From positions 1,167,044 through 1,231,043 of the forward strand of contig NZ_MKEK01000001.1 of NCBI RefSeq assembly GCF_001752395.1: a stretch of DNA of 64,000 nt, given 5' to 3'. Shown in pieces: positions 18,217 to 26,692 of the stretch; position 1 is the stretch's first letter, and every line of letters starts with the position of its first letter. The DNA comes from Rheinheimera salexigens (GTDB lineage: Bacteria > Pseudomonadota > Gammaproteobacteria > Enterobacterales > Alteromonadaceae). Below the pieces are notes generated by a model. The model did not search any database and was not told the origin of the DNA. It worked only from the letters and a program-made list of their open reading frames with translations. The position numbers and the translations under genes are program-made.

Positions 18217-19200
18217 ATGCAAAGTAATTCATTACCTAACAATGTATTAAAAAGTACGGCAATAAAAACTAGGCGCTATTATGCTCCTGCTTCTACCGGC
18301 AATTTTTCAGTCGGCTTCGACTTGTTAGGTGCGGCTTTTGAACCGGTAAATGGTGACTTATTTGGCGACGTGCTAGAAATTTGCGCTGAACAAGCGCAAA
18401 TGAGCTTAGAAATAACCGGTCGCTACCAGCATCAATTGCCCAGCGACAGCAGCGATAATTTAGTCCTAAGATGTTTTTATGCCTTTGAGAAAAAACTGGG
18501 CAAGCCGTTGCCTCGGTTACAACTGCGTTTACATAAAAATTTACCGGTAGGTAGCGGTTTAGGTTCCAGTGCCTGCTCTATTGTTGTGGCTTGTTATGCT
18601 TTTAATGATTATTTTTCAGCGCCGTTAGCTGAAGCTGAATTGCTGCAATTAATGGCTGAAGCAGAAGGGCAGGTTAGTGGTAGCGTGCATTACGATAATG
18701 TCGCCCCCTCTTACTTTGGCGGCTTACAGTTAATGCTGCCGCAAAGTAAGCAGTTATGTAGGGCCTTACCTTGGTTTGAGCATTGGCGGGTGGTGTTATG
18801 TTATCCAGGCACGGTATTGTCAACCAAAGCGGCACGAGAGGTGTTGCCTAAGCAAGTCTCGTTGGCACAAAGCATTATGTTTGCTGGTATGTTAAGTCGC
18901 TTTGTTACAGCCTTATACCAACAAGACGAAAGCGAGGCGCTGGCGGCGTTACAAGATGTTATTGCTGAACCGTATCGTCTGGCGCTTATTCCACAACTGA
19001 CTCAATTACGTGCTGATTTACAGGCTGCAGGTATTTTACATTTAGGTATTTCTGGTGCAGGACCGACTTTATTTGCTGTTTGCCAGTCTGACCAGCAGGC
19101 GAGTATTGCAGCAGAATACTTATCACGGCATTATGAAAAGAATCAAGACGCGATAACTCACATTTGTAAGTTGTCGTCAGCAGGCGCCAGAGCGCTATAG
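18217..19200 (+). CDS. thrB: Homoserine kinase
   Basis: This GHMP-family kinase phosphorylates homoserine. The motif LPVGSGLGSSACS at residues ~108-120 is the GHMP phosphate-binding loop, and YAPASTGNFSVGFDLLG near the N terminus is the usual first block. The protein is 327 residues, about 17 longer than the E. coli enzyme because of an N-terminal extension (MQSNSLPNNVLKSTAIK); no later in-frame ATG lies before the conserved block, so the extension seems real. It starts 3 nt after thrA ends and is followed after 8 nt by thrC. The C-terminal GISGAGPTLFAVC motif is present. Confidence 0.95.
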   Translation: MQSNSLPNNVLKSTAIKTRRYYAPASTGNFSVGFDLLGAAFEPVNGDLFGDVLEICAEQAQMSLEITGRYQHQLPSDSSDNLVLRCFYAFEKKLGKPLPRLQLRLHKNLPVGSGLGSSACSIVVACYAFNDYFSAPLAEAELLQLMAEAEGQVSGSVHYDNVAPSYFGGLQLMLPQSKQLCRALPWFEHWRVVLCYPGTVLSTKAAREVLPKQVSLAQSIMFAGMLSRFVTALYQQDESEALAALQDVIAEPYRLALIPQLTQLRADLQAAGILHLGISGAGPTLFAVCQSDQQASIAAEYLSRHYEKNQDAITHICKLSSAGARAL

Positions 19201-19208
19201 GGAACCCT

Positions 19209-20493
19209 ATGTTGTTAACTAATATCAAGCTCGCCTCAGAGCAAGTCAGTTTTTTACAAGCAGTTCGTCAAGGCTTAGGCCAACAGCAAGGCTTATTTTT
19301 CCCCACAGAGTGGCCCAAACTGGATGTTAATAAGCTGTTAGCTATGCCGTTTGTGCCGCGTAGTAGTCATATCTTGCATGCATTAATTGGTGATGAGTTA
19401 AGTTATACCGAAGTAGAGGCGATGGTAACCGCTGCTTTTACCTTTGGTGCACCTTTAAATCAGATTAGCGACAGCATAAGTTGTTTAGAGCTTTTTCATG
19501 GCCCTACATTAGCCTTTAAAGACTTTGGCGCCCGTTTTATGGCTCAAGCTTTAGCAAAAGCGCAGCAGGGTAAAAATACCACTATTGTTACCGCAACCTC
19601 AGGCGATACCGGTGCTGCAGTTGCTCATGCTTTTTATCAGCAGCCAGGCGTGAAAATCGTTATTTTATTTCCTAAGGGTTAAAATTAGCCATTTACAAGA
19701 AAAGCTGTTTACCACCTTAGGCGATAATATTACGGCTTTAGCAGTAGATGGCGATTTTGATCAATGCCAAACCCTAGTTAAGCAAGTGTTTGATCAGCAA
19801 GACTTAGTGCAGAAGCTTAATATTAACTCGGCAAATTCGATTAATATTAGCCGTTTATTTGCTCAAGTTTGTTATTACTTTGAAGCGGTAGCACAACTGC
19901 CAGCGGACAAACGTGACCAAGTCGTCTTTGCGGTGCCAAGTGGTAATTTTGGTAACTTAACCGCGGGGTTAATTGCTAAAACCTTAGGCTTGCCTATTAA
20001 ACGCTTTTTAGCGGCAACCAATGCTAATGACACGGTGCCACGTTATTGGCGCAGTGGGCAATGGCAGCCTAAAAAGACCGTGGCAACATTGTCTAATGCC
20101 ATGGATGTTAGTGCACCGAATAATTGGCCGCGAGTCGAAGCGCTATTAGCCCAAGGTGTGATCCAGCGCAGCGATATTGAAACCTTTGCTGTGGATGAAG
20201 ATGATACCCAGTTAGGGGTTAAGCAATTAGCCCAAGCCGGTTATACCAGTGAGCCTCATGCGGCGGTTGCCTATAAAGCGCTAAAGCGCAGCTTAGAGCC
20301 AGGCGAAATTGGTGTTTTTCTGGGTACTGCTCATCCAGCAAAGTTTAAAGAGCAAGTTGAAAATATTTTAGGAACGCCAATAGGTTTACCGGCAGTGTTA
20401 GCGCGATTTGCCGCTGAGCAAAGTTTAAGTATTGATATCGAGGCAAACTTTGCTGCATTGCAACAAGTGTTATTAAACTTGGAAACAACTTAA
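19209..20493 (+). pseudogene. thrC: Threonine synthase, interrupted by a single-base frameshift
   Basis: ThrC converts phosphohomoserine to threonine with PLP. Residues 1-157 are in one frame, including FHGPTLAFKDFGARF with the PLP lysine at 104, and end at TAA (19680-19682) after VILFPKG. The family sequence resumes at 19681 in the +1 frame as KISHLQEKLFTTLG and runs uninterrupted to 20493, with VPSGNFGNLTAG and SNAMDVSAPNNWPR. Dropping one T from GGTTAAAA at 19679-19680 restores a 427-residue protein, the normal size. No other damage is seen, and thrA and thrB are intact. It may be a recent mutation or a sequencing/assembly error; the site does not resemble a programmed frameshift. Confidence 0.93.
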
Positions 20494-21164
20494 TGTCTTG
20501 GCAGTCACTATTAGCAGCAGAAAAACAGCAAGATTATTTTGTTCATCTATTGCAACAAGTGCAACAAGCTAGGCTTGAAGGTCAGGTTATTTATCCGCCT
20601 GAAGCTGATATGTTTGCGGCTTTTGACCTTACTCCTTTGGCCCAGTTAAAAGTGGTTATTTTAGGTCAAGATCCTTATCACGGCCCGAATCAAGCCCATG
20701 GTTTAGCGTTTTCTGTACGTGCTGGTGTGCGTGTGCCACCGTCGTTAAAAAATATTTATAAAGAATTAGCTAACGAATACCCTGACTTTGTTATACCAGA
20801 GCATGGCTGCTTACACAGCTGGGCTAAGCAAGGGGTGTTATTGCTTAATACGGTTTTAACAGTCGTAGCGACTAAGCCTAACTCGCATAAACAACTAGGT
20901 TGGCAACGTTTTACCGATCATGTTATTGAGCAAATTAATAACCATTGCCAAGGGGTGATTTTTTTACTTTGGGGAGCCAATGCAGAAAGTAAAGCTAAGT
21001 TAATTGATGCCCAGCGCCATATTATTTTAACCGCACCGCATCCTTCGCCATTATCGGCTTATCGAGGTTTTTTTGGCTGTGATCATTTTAAACTAACTAA
21101 CGGTTACTTGACCGAACAAGGTAAGACAGCGATAAATTGGCAGTTACCAGCTGCTATTACTTAG
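20493..21164 (+). CDS. ung: Uracil-DNA glycosylase
   Basis: Ung removes uracil from DNA and starts base-excision repair. The 223-residue protein has the catalytic water-activating motif GQDPYHG with Asp60, the uracil-binding LLLNTVLTV segment, and the active-site [13 protein letters not shown] with His183. Its ATG overlaps the last base of the thrC stop codon, so it is probably coupled to the thr operon. A tandem A-rich repeat begins at its last codons, and a strong terminator follows at 21216-21245. Confidence 0.97.
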   Translation: MSWQSLLAAEKQQDYFVHLLQQVQQARLEGQVIYPPEADMFAAFDLTPLAQLKVVILGQDPYHGPNQAHGLAFSVRAGVRVPPSLKNIYKELANEYPDFVIPEHGCLHSWAKQGVLLLNTVLTVVATKPNSHKQLGWQRFTDHVIEQINNHCQGVIFLLWGANAESKAKLIDAQRHIILTAPHPSPLSAYRGFFGCDHFKLTNGYLTEQGKTAINWQLPAAIT

Positions 21165-21221
21165 CCCATAAAAAAGTATTACTTAGCCCATAAAAAACAT
21201 TGCATAGCACATAAAAAAACG
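21156..21221. repeat. Three imperfect ~22-bp A-tract repeats at the end of ung
   Basis: The units begin ATTACTTAGCCCATAAAAAA at 21156 and 21178 (20 of 22 positions alike), with a third, more diverged copy (CATAGCACATAAAAAAA) ending near 21220. The first copy includes the ung stop codon. The A-runs recur every two helical turns, which predicts a bend. The last A-run merges with the terminator stem. Confidence 0.7.
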
Positions 21222-21245
21222 CTCGATATGACTATCGAGCGTTTT
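21216..21245 (+). terminator. Terminator after ung (probably bidirectional)
   Basis: A perfect 13-bp stem, AAAACGCTCGATA (21216-21228) with TATCGAGCGTTTT (21233-21245), has a TGAC loop. The A-run before and T-run after allow it to end both ung and the opposing DUF3545 gene. Confidence 0.9.
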
Positions 21246-21264
21246 GATTTAGATAAGTTGTTGC

Positions 21265-21438
21265 TTAAATTTCAATGTCAGCTAACTCTGGCTCTATGGT
21301 CCAATCTAATTCCTTGAGTTCTTGCTTTAATTGATGGCGTTCTTTTAGTTGCTCTATTTCGCGCCATTTTTGTTTCGCCGTTCGCGGTTTTGCAGCAGGG
21401 CGTTCCAACGTATTCAGTAAGTCTTCGAAGCTATCCAT
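21265..21438 (-). CDS. Small DUF3545-family protein
   Basis: A 57-codon gene, starting MDSFEDLLNTLERPAAK, was read directly from the minus strand. The central block RTAKQKWREIEQLKERHQL followed by KQELKELDW matches the conserved core of DUF3545, a short, charged, helical family found in Alteromonadales and Vibrio. AGAGAGG lies six bases before its ATG, a good ribosome site. The reading frame is complete, and the bidirectional terminator at 21216-21245 follows it. Its function is unknown. It lies downstream of pgi on the same strand, separated by about 110 nt. Confidence 0.8.
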   Translation of the reverse strand: MDSFEDLLNTLERPAAKPRTAKQKWREIEQLKERHQLKQELKELDWTIEPELADIEI

Positions 21439-21551
21439 TTCTGGCCTCTCTGATAGTTGTTGTCGTTATTATCGATTAAATATGTACCATACTTTGGCAA
21501 ATATTAAAACAACAAAGTGACAATCAAGTGACAAAAAAGCAATCTTAAGGT

Positions 21552-23207
21552 TTAGCGTTGCATATTTAGGGTATAGCGTTGCATAAAATGCTGAATTAAA
21601 CCTTGGGTTGAGCTATCAAGGGCTTGGTTGGTATCACCCTGTAAAGCTTGTAAAATAGGCTTTGATAATTGCTTGCCTAACTCGACTCCCCACTGATCAA
21701 AAGAGTTTATTTGCCACAATATGCCTTGGCAGAATATTTTATGCTCATACAGCGCGATTAAACTGCCTAAATAATACGGCGATAGTGTAGGCAGTAGCAG
21801 GGTGTTACTGGGTTTATTACCGGCAGACACTTTATGCACCGCTAAAGCTGCAGCTTGTTCTGAGTCCATACCTTCAGCTAAGCACTCTTGGTAGGCTTCG
21901 GTAAAGGTTTTACCTTGCATAAGCGCTTGAGTTTGAGCAAAGCAATGCGCCGCTAAACGCTGATGCTGCTCTTTATGTTGATGCTGTGGGGTAATAGCTA
22001 AAATAAAATCAGCAGGCACAATTAAACTGCTTTGGTGTAATAATTGATGATAAGCATGTTGACCATTAGTGCCGGCATCACCCCAAATAACAGGGGCGGT
22101 GGCATAACTCACGCTGTGACCATCTGCTTTAATACTCTTACCGTTAGACTCCATATCCAATTGTTGCACATAGCTGGGTAGTAAGCGCAGGTAATGACTG
22201 TAAGGTAAAATGGCTTGCGTTTGACAACCAAAGCCATTGATATACCAGATGCCTAACAGGGCTAATATTACCGGCATATTGTCGGTAAACGGAGTTTGGA
22301 CAAAGTGTTGGTCCATCGCTTCGCCACCGGCTAAAAGCTGAGTGAAGTTGTCATTACCAATCATAATGGCGACAGGTAAACCAATAGCCGACCAGATAGA
22401 GAAACGACCACCAACCCAATCCCATAATGGTAGGATATGCTGAGCTGGGATGCCAAACTCAGCTGCTGCGCTTAAATTAGACGTCGCCGCCCAAAAGTGT
22501 TGATTAATAGCAGCGGTATCGGCGCCATGATCAGTAAACCATTGCCGAACCAATAAGGCATTTTGGATAGTTTCTTCAGTGCTAAATGATTTAGATGCTA
22601 CACAGACCAAAGTGGTTGCTGGCTTAAGCTGGGCTAGGGTATCGGTGACGACCACTGGATCGATATTACCGACAAAATGTACTTGAACGGGGCTGCAATG
22701 ATAAGGCGTTAAAGCCTCGACTGCCATTTGTGGACCAAGTAGAGAGCCGCCTATACCAATCCAAATGACATCAGTAATGACTTGGCCATTGAAGCCAAGG
22801 TAGTCACCGGCGTGCAGTTGGCTAACTAAATTAGCCATTTGCTCTTTACAAGCGATAATCTCAGCACTGACCTCGCACTTACCTATAGCTAAGCCGTTAT
22901 CTAAACTTACGCTACTGAGGTCCGCTTTACGCAATAACATATGACCAACGGCGCGTTGCTCAGTGTTATTAATTTTATCGCCAGCCAGCATACTGTTAAG
23001 AGCAGTTTTAATTGGACTGTGCTGGGCAAAGTCTTGTAATAATGCCCAGCTAGTATCGTCAATCAAGTTTTTTGAGTAGTCGAGCAAGATATCACACGCA
23101 GAAACACTAAAACGATTGGCTCGACTTGGATCATCAGCAAAGGCTTGCCGCAATGAACCCTGTTGTTTAGCCTGCGTGGCCAATGCAGACCAAATATTAC
23201 CCGACAT
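21552..23207 (-). CDS. pgi: Glucose-6-phosphate isomerase
   Basis: Pgi interconverts glucose-6-phosphate and fructose-6-phosphate. The 551-residue length is that of the bacterial enzyme. Signatures include VGGRFSIWSAIGLPVAIMIG around residues 265-284, the phosphate-binding CVASKSFSTEETIQN, and a C-terminal INSFDQWGVELGKQL. GGGAG precedes the ATG. It is 60 nt downstream of tal on the same strand, linking glycolysis and the pentose phosphate path in one likely transcript. Confidence 0.97.
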   Translation of the reverse strand: MSGNIWSALATQAKQQGSLRQAFADDPSRANRFSVSACDILLDYSKNLIDDTSWALLQDFAQHSPIKTALNSMLAGDKINNTEQRAVGHMLLRKADLSSVSLDNGLAIGKCEVSAEIIACKEQMANLVSQLHAGDYLGFNGQVITDVIWIGIGGSLLGPQMAVEALTPYHCSPVQVHFVGNIDPVVVTDTLAQLKPATTLVCVASKSFSTEETIQNALLVRQWFTDHGADTAAINQHFWAATSNLSAAAEFGIPAQHILPLWDWVGGRFSIWSAIGLPVAIMIGNDNFTQLLAGGEAMDQHFVQTPFTDNMPVILALLGIWYINGFGCQTQAILPYSHYLRLLPSYVQQLDMESNGKSIKADGHSVSYATAPVIWGDAGTNGQHAYHQLLHQSSLIVPADFILAITPQHQHKEQHQRLAAHCFAQTQALMQGKTFTEAYQECLAEGMDSEQAAALAVHKVSAGNKPSNTLLLPTLSPYYLGSLIALYEHKIFCQGILWQINSFDQWGVELGKQLSKPILQALQGDTNQALDSSTQGLIQHFMQRYTLNMQR

Positions 23208-23267
23208 AAAGCACTCCCTAAAAATGACGACCGGCTATGATAATACAACTGGCAAGCTGTTGCTTGA

Positions 23268-24221
23268 CTAAAGTGCCTGCTGGATCAGTTGCTCAAGCTT
23301 AGTTTGGTCAATTGCAAACTTTCTAATACCTTCAGCCAGCTTCTCAGTGGCCATCGCATCGTCATTAAGTGCCCAACGATACTCAGCTTCAGTCATTACT
23401 GCAGGGGCGGGTTGTTGTGGCATATCAGCGCTCAAATGCACTTGCAACTTACCTTGTTGCTGGGCAAGTTCAGCCAGTAAGTTAGGGCTAATGGTTAACC
23501 TGTCACAACCGGCTAAAGCTAATACTTCGCCAATATTACGAAAGCTTGCACCCATAACAATAGTCTTAAAGCCATGGCTTTTGTAAAAGCGATAAATTTC
23601 GCGTACCGATAATACCCCAGGGTCGGTTTCAGCACTGTATTCTTGCTTAGTTTGGGCTTTATACCAATCGAGAATTCGACCAACAAAAGGCGAAATTAAA
23701 AACACGCCTGCTTCTGCGCAGGCTCGGGCTTGGGCCATATGAAACAATAAGGTTAGGTTACATTGGATACCTTGCTGTTCCAGCTCGCGAGCGGCTTGAA
23801 TGCCTTCCCAAGTGGCGGCAATTTTAATTAAAATACGTTCTGGTGCAATATTGTTTTCTTGATATAACGCGATTAGCTGTTTGGCTTTGGCAATAGTAGC
23901 AGCAGTGTCAAAAGATAACCGAGCATCGACTTCAGTGGAAATGCGTCCTGGGATTAATTTACTAATAGCCGTGCCAACATCAACGGCAAATTTATCACAG
24001 GCCAAATTAAGCTGTTGTGTCGCGTTATCATGTTTAGATTTAGCATAGCGAACAGCCTCGCTAAGCATGGGCTTGGCAAAATCTAATTGACTCGCATTAA
24101 GTAATAAACTGGGATTGGTGGTTGCGTCGATAGGTCTAAACTGTTCAATGGCAGTTAAGTCGCCACTATCTACCACAACGGTAGTCACGGCTTTTAATTG
24201 AGTTAATAAATCGTTATTCAT
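23268..24221 (-). CDS. tal: Transaldolase
   Basis: This pentose phosphate enzyme transfers a dihydroxyacetone unit through a Schiff base. The 317-residue protein has [13 protein letters not shown] near residue 30 and the catalytic lysine 133 in [11 protein letters not shown], matching the E. coli TalB layout. [17 protein letters not shown] and the phosphate-binding region are intact. It is followed by pgi; its promoter should lie in the 290-nt gap shared with yaaA. Confidence 0.97.
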   Translation of the reverse strand: MNNDLLTQLKAVTTVVVDSGDLTAIEQFRPIDATTNPSLLLNASQLDFAKPMLSEAVRYAKSKHDNATQQLNLACDKFAVDVGTAISKLIPGRISTEVDARLSFDTAATIAKAKQLIALYQENNIAPERILIKIAATWEGIQAARELEQQGIQCNLTLLFHMAQARACAEAGVFLISPFVGRILDWYKAQTKQEYSAETDPGVLSVREIYRFYKSHGFKTIVMGASFRNIGEVLALAGCDRLTISPNLLAELAQQQGKLQVHLSADMPQQPAPAVMTEAEYRWALNDDAMATEKLAEGIRKFAIDQTKLEQLIQQAL

Positions 24222-24333
24222 GTTTAAGCACCAAAATTAAAAAAATTAAAATACTGATAAGTCTAAACTAGCTGATTTGAGAAAAATAATACAACATAAT
24301 AGTACAACATATATGGACTTAAATTAGCACTGG

Positions 24334-24444
24334 ATGAACCAAGATATTGGCCGCAGTATATTGATGAGTGAATCATCCATTTTTACCGAGTTTGCTGGCG
24401 GGATGATGTTTCAGTTAGGATACATTAAGACAGAGTCTAAATGA
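24334..24444 (+). CDS. Possible 36-residue ORF in the tal-yaaA gap
   Basis: A short frame (beginning MNQDIGRSILM, ending YIKTESK) fills about a third of the 290-nt gap. There is no convincing ribosome site and I do not recognise it. It could be a small peptide, a decayed gene fragment, or chance; chance is most likely. Confidence 0.13.
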   Translation: MNQDIGRSILMSESSIFTEFAGGMMFQLGYIKTESK

Positions 24445-24457
24445 ACTTGCAAACTAG

Positions 24458-24466
24458 TGGTATATT
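24458..24466 (+). promoter_or_regulatory. Possible extended -10 promoter of yaaA
   Basis: TGGTATATT is an extended -10 (TGn-TATAAT-like) element 46 nt before the yaaA start; no good -35 is visible. The 24222-24512 gap has no other recognisable site. Confidence 0.33.
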
Positions 24467-24512
24467 ACGCCAGTGTCGGCAAAAAATTATTTGATTAGAA
24501 CAGGATATTATT

Positions 24513-25289
24513 ATGTTAATGGTTGTTTCACCGGCTAAAGACTTAGATTTAACGCCGTTATCTGAGCAGTATTCTTATACTCAACCAGCGCTATTAAACC
24601 AAGCACAGCAACTGGCTGATATTTGTAAGCAGTTAACGCCAGCGGATTTATCATCACTAATGCATATTAGCGATAAGTTAGCGGGGCTAAATGTGGCACG
24701 TTTTGAGCAATGGCAACCGCCCTTTACGCTTGAAAATGCTAAAGCCGCTTTATTTATGTTTAATGGCGATGTTTATCGGGGTTTAGATGCAGCAAATTTA
24801 TCCAAAGAGGATATTGACTTTGCTCAGCAGCATTTGCGAATTTTAAGTGGCTTATATGGTGTGTTGCGGCCATTAGACTTAATGCAGGCTTACCGCTTGG
24901 AAATGGGCACTAAATTAGCCAACAGCGCGGGTAAAGATTTATATGCTTTTTGGGATCAAGCCGTCACCAAGGATCTTAATAAGCAGCTGGCTAGCTTAAA
25001 GGGACGTGTGCTGGTTAATTTGGCTTCACAGGAATATTTTAAAGCCGTTAAGCCTAAACTATTAACGGCAGATGTTATTACACCAGTGTTTAAAGATTTT
25101 AAAAATGGTAAATATAAAATTATCAGTTTTTATGCCAAAAAAGCGCGTGGTTTAATGGCGCGTTACGCCATCCAGCAACGAGTAACGGATGCCCAGCAGC
25201 TAAAACAGTTTGATTTAGAGGGTTATCAATACAGTCAACCAGACTCTAGTAGTTCAGAATGGGTGTTTTTACGCAACATTGAGCAATAG
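24513..25289 (+). CDS. yaaA: Peroxide stress protein YaaA
   Basis: YaaA limits free iron and DNA damage during peroxide stress and binds DNA. The 258-residue protein shows the family's opening, [12 protein letters not shown], the block [14 protein letters not shown] near residue 80, [21 protein letters not shown] (core LYGVLRPLD) and the C-terminal [20 protein letters not shown] upstream provides the ribosome site. In E. coli its gene is also near tal and thr genes, so this grouping is partly conserved. Confidence 0.94.
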   Translation: MLMVVSPAKDLDLTPLSEQYSYTQPALLNQAQQLADICKQLTPADLSSLMHISDKLAGLNVARFEQWQPPFTLENAKAALFMFNGDVYRGLDAANLSKEDIDFAQQHLRILSGLYGVLRPLDLMQAYRLEMGTKLANSAGKDLYAFWDQAVTKDLNKQLASLKGRVLVNLASQEYFKAVKPKLLTADVITPVFKDFKNGKYKIISFYAKKARGLMARYAIQQRVTDAQQLKQFDLEGYQYSQPDSSSSEWVFLRNIEQ

Positions 25290-25352
25290 CACTGCAGTAG
25301 GTTGGTTTTATTTGTTACAATGCCGCCATTCGCCCATGGTGGCATTGCAGTG
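25290..25352. other. Structured yaaA-gsk intergenic region
   Basis: AATGCCGCCA (25319-25328) pairs with TGGTGGCATT (25337-25346), ten pairs including one G-U. The flanking CACTGCA (25290-25296) is complementary to TGCAGTG (25346-25352). No T-run follows, so this is an RNA structure or a nested palindrome rather than a clear terminator. Confidence 0.4.
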
Positions 25353-25362
25353 GTATATTTAG

Positions 25363-26661
25363 ATGAAATTTCCTGGTCTACGGAAAATCAAACATTACTT
25401 TCCCGTTTCTCAACCTAAACCGCAGCTTCCAAGCTTTGAAGTATGCCCGCAAATGGATACTTATATTGTTGGTTTAGATCAAACTATTGTCGATGTGGTG
25501 GCAACTGTGGATGATGCTTTTTTAGTAAAGCATGCTATTCCTAAAGGCCTATCTAATTTGGTCGAACATGATAAAGCTAATATTATTTATCAAGAGTTAA
25601 TAGAAAACCAAGCTATATCAGATCATTTTGCCGGTGGTACTATCGGTAATACCATACATAATTATTCAGTTCTAGCGGATGATAAATCGGTTTTATTAGG
25701 CGTAATGTCAGCAAACATCGCGTTGGGTTCAGCGGCTTATCATTACGTTCGCCATACCAGTTCTAAAGTGGATATGAACCACTTACAAGGGGTTGCCGGT
25801 GATATTGGTCGTGGTATTACCATGATAACACCCGACGGTGAGCGCACCTTTGTAATTGATCCCAGTGATATGGATGAATTAGAAGTCGATTATATTCCAA
25901 CCGAAATTGTCCAGTCTGCGGCCGCCGTTGTGGTTAGTGCGTATCCACTGCGCGCGGTAGATAAACCTATCCAGCAAGCGATGTTAAAAACGTTAGTCGA
26001 TGCTAAACAGAAAAATGTGCCAGTAGTGATGAGTCTAGGTACTCGGCATTTAGTGGAAGAGAATCGGGCTAAGATTTTAGAAACAGTCAAAAAATATGTC
26101 AATGTGCTGGCGATGAATGAGTTAGAGGCTGAGGCATTAACGGGCTTTTCAGATCCATTAAAAGCCGCTGAGGCTATTTTAGATTATACCGATATGGTGT
26201 TAATTACAGCGGGTCCAGTCGGCTTGTATTTATGTGGCCATACCGAAGATAACGTTAAACGTGAAACAACTAACCCCATTAAATCAGCCAGTTTAGCTGA
26301 CTTTAATCAATATGAATTTAGCCGACCGATGCTAAGAGAACATTGCGAACAGTCCATTAAAGTGTATTCGCATATTGATCCGTATCTTGGCGGGCCTGAG
26401 TTAATCAAAAATACCAATGGTGCAGGTGATGGCGCGTTATCGGCCTTACTGCATGATATGGCCGCTAATCATTACCATAAGCAAGTACAGCCGCTGTCAG
26501 GCAAGCATGAGCAGCCTTATTTAGCCTATTCGTCTTTTGCCCAAATTTGTAAATATGCTAATCGGGTAAGTTATGAAATCTTAGTGCAAAATGCCTCAAG
26601 ATTATCCAAAGGCTTACCGGAACGTGAAGATTGTCTAGAGGAAGCGTATTGGGAGCGTTAG
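25363..26661 (+). CDS. gsk: Inosine/guanosine kinase
   Basis: Gsk phosphorylates inosine and guanosine for purine salvage. The 432-residue length and the opening MKFPGLRKIKHYFPV match the enterobacterial enzyme closely. The ribokinase/PfkB signature FAGGTIGNTIHNYSVLAD is at residues ~90-107, and the catalytic NTNGAGDGALSALLHD is at ~350. The C terminus LPEREDCLEEAYWER is nearly invariant in the family. A 7-bp hairpin, GGGAGCG/CGCTCCC (26651-26669), overlaps its stop codon and may mark the 3' end between convergent genes, though it lacks a T-run. Confidence 0.96.
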   Translation: MKFPGLRKIKHYFPVSQPKPQLPSFEVCPQMDTYIVGLDQTIVDVVATVDDAFLVKHAIPKGLSNLVEHDKANIIYQELIENQAISDHFAGGTIGNTIHNYSVLADDKSVLLGVMSANIALGSAAYHYVRHTSSKVDMNHLQGVAGDIGRGITMITPDGERTFVIDPSDMDELEVDYIPTEIVQSAAAVVVSAYPLRAVDKPIQQAMLKTLVDAKQKNVPVVMSLGTRHLVEENRAKILETVKKYVNVLAMNELEAEALTGFSDPLKAAEAILDYTDMVLITAGPVGLYLCGHTEDNVKRETTNPIKSASLADFNQYEFSRPMLREHCEQSIKVYSHIDPYLGGPELIKNTNGAGDGALSALLHDMAANHYHKQVQPLSGKHEQPYLAYSSFAQICKYANRVSYEILVQNASRLSKGLPEREDCLEEAYWER

Positions 26662-26692
26662 TCGCTCCCACAGCCTAGGGCTTTAACCGCTG

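Noticed and set aside
19670..19690. Programmed frameshift in thrC
   Set aside because: Unlike prfB there is no upstream G-run at the right spacing and no slippery codon: GGT would have to re-pair on GTT. A mutation or sequencing error is simpler.
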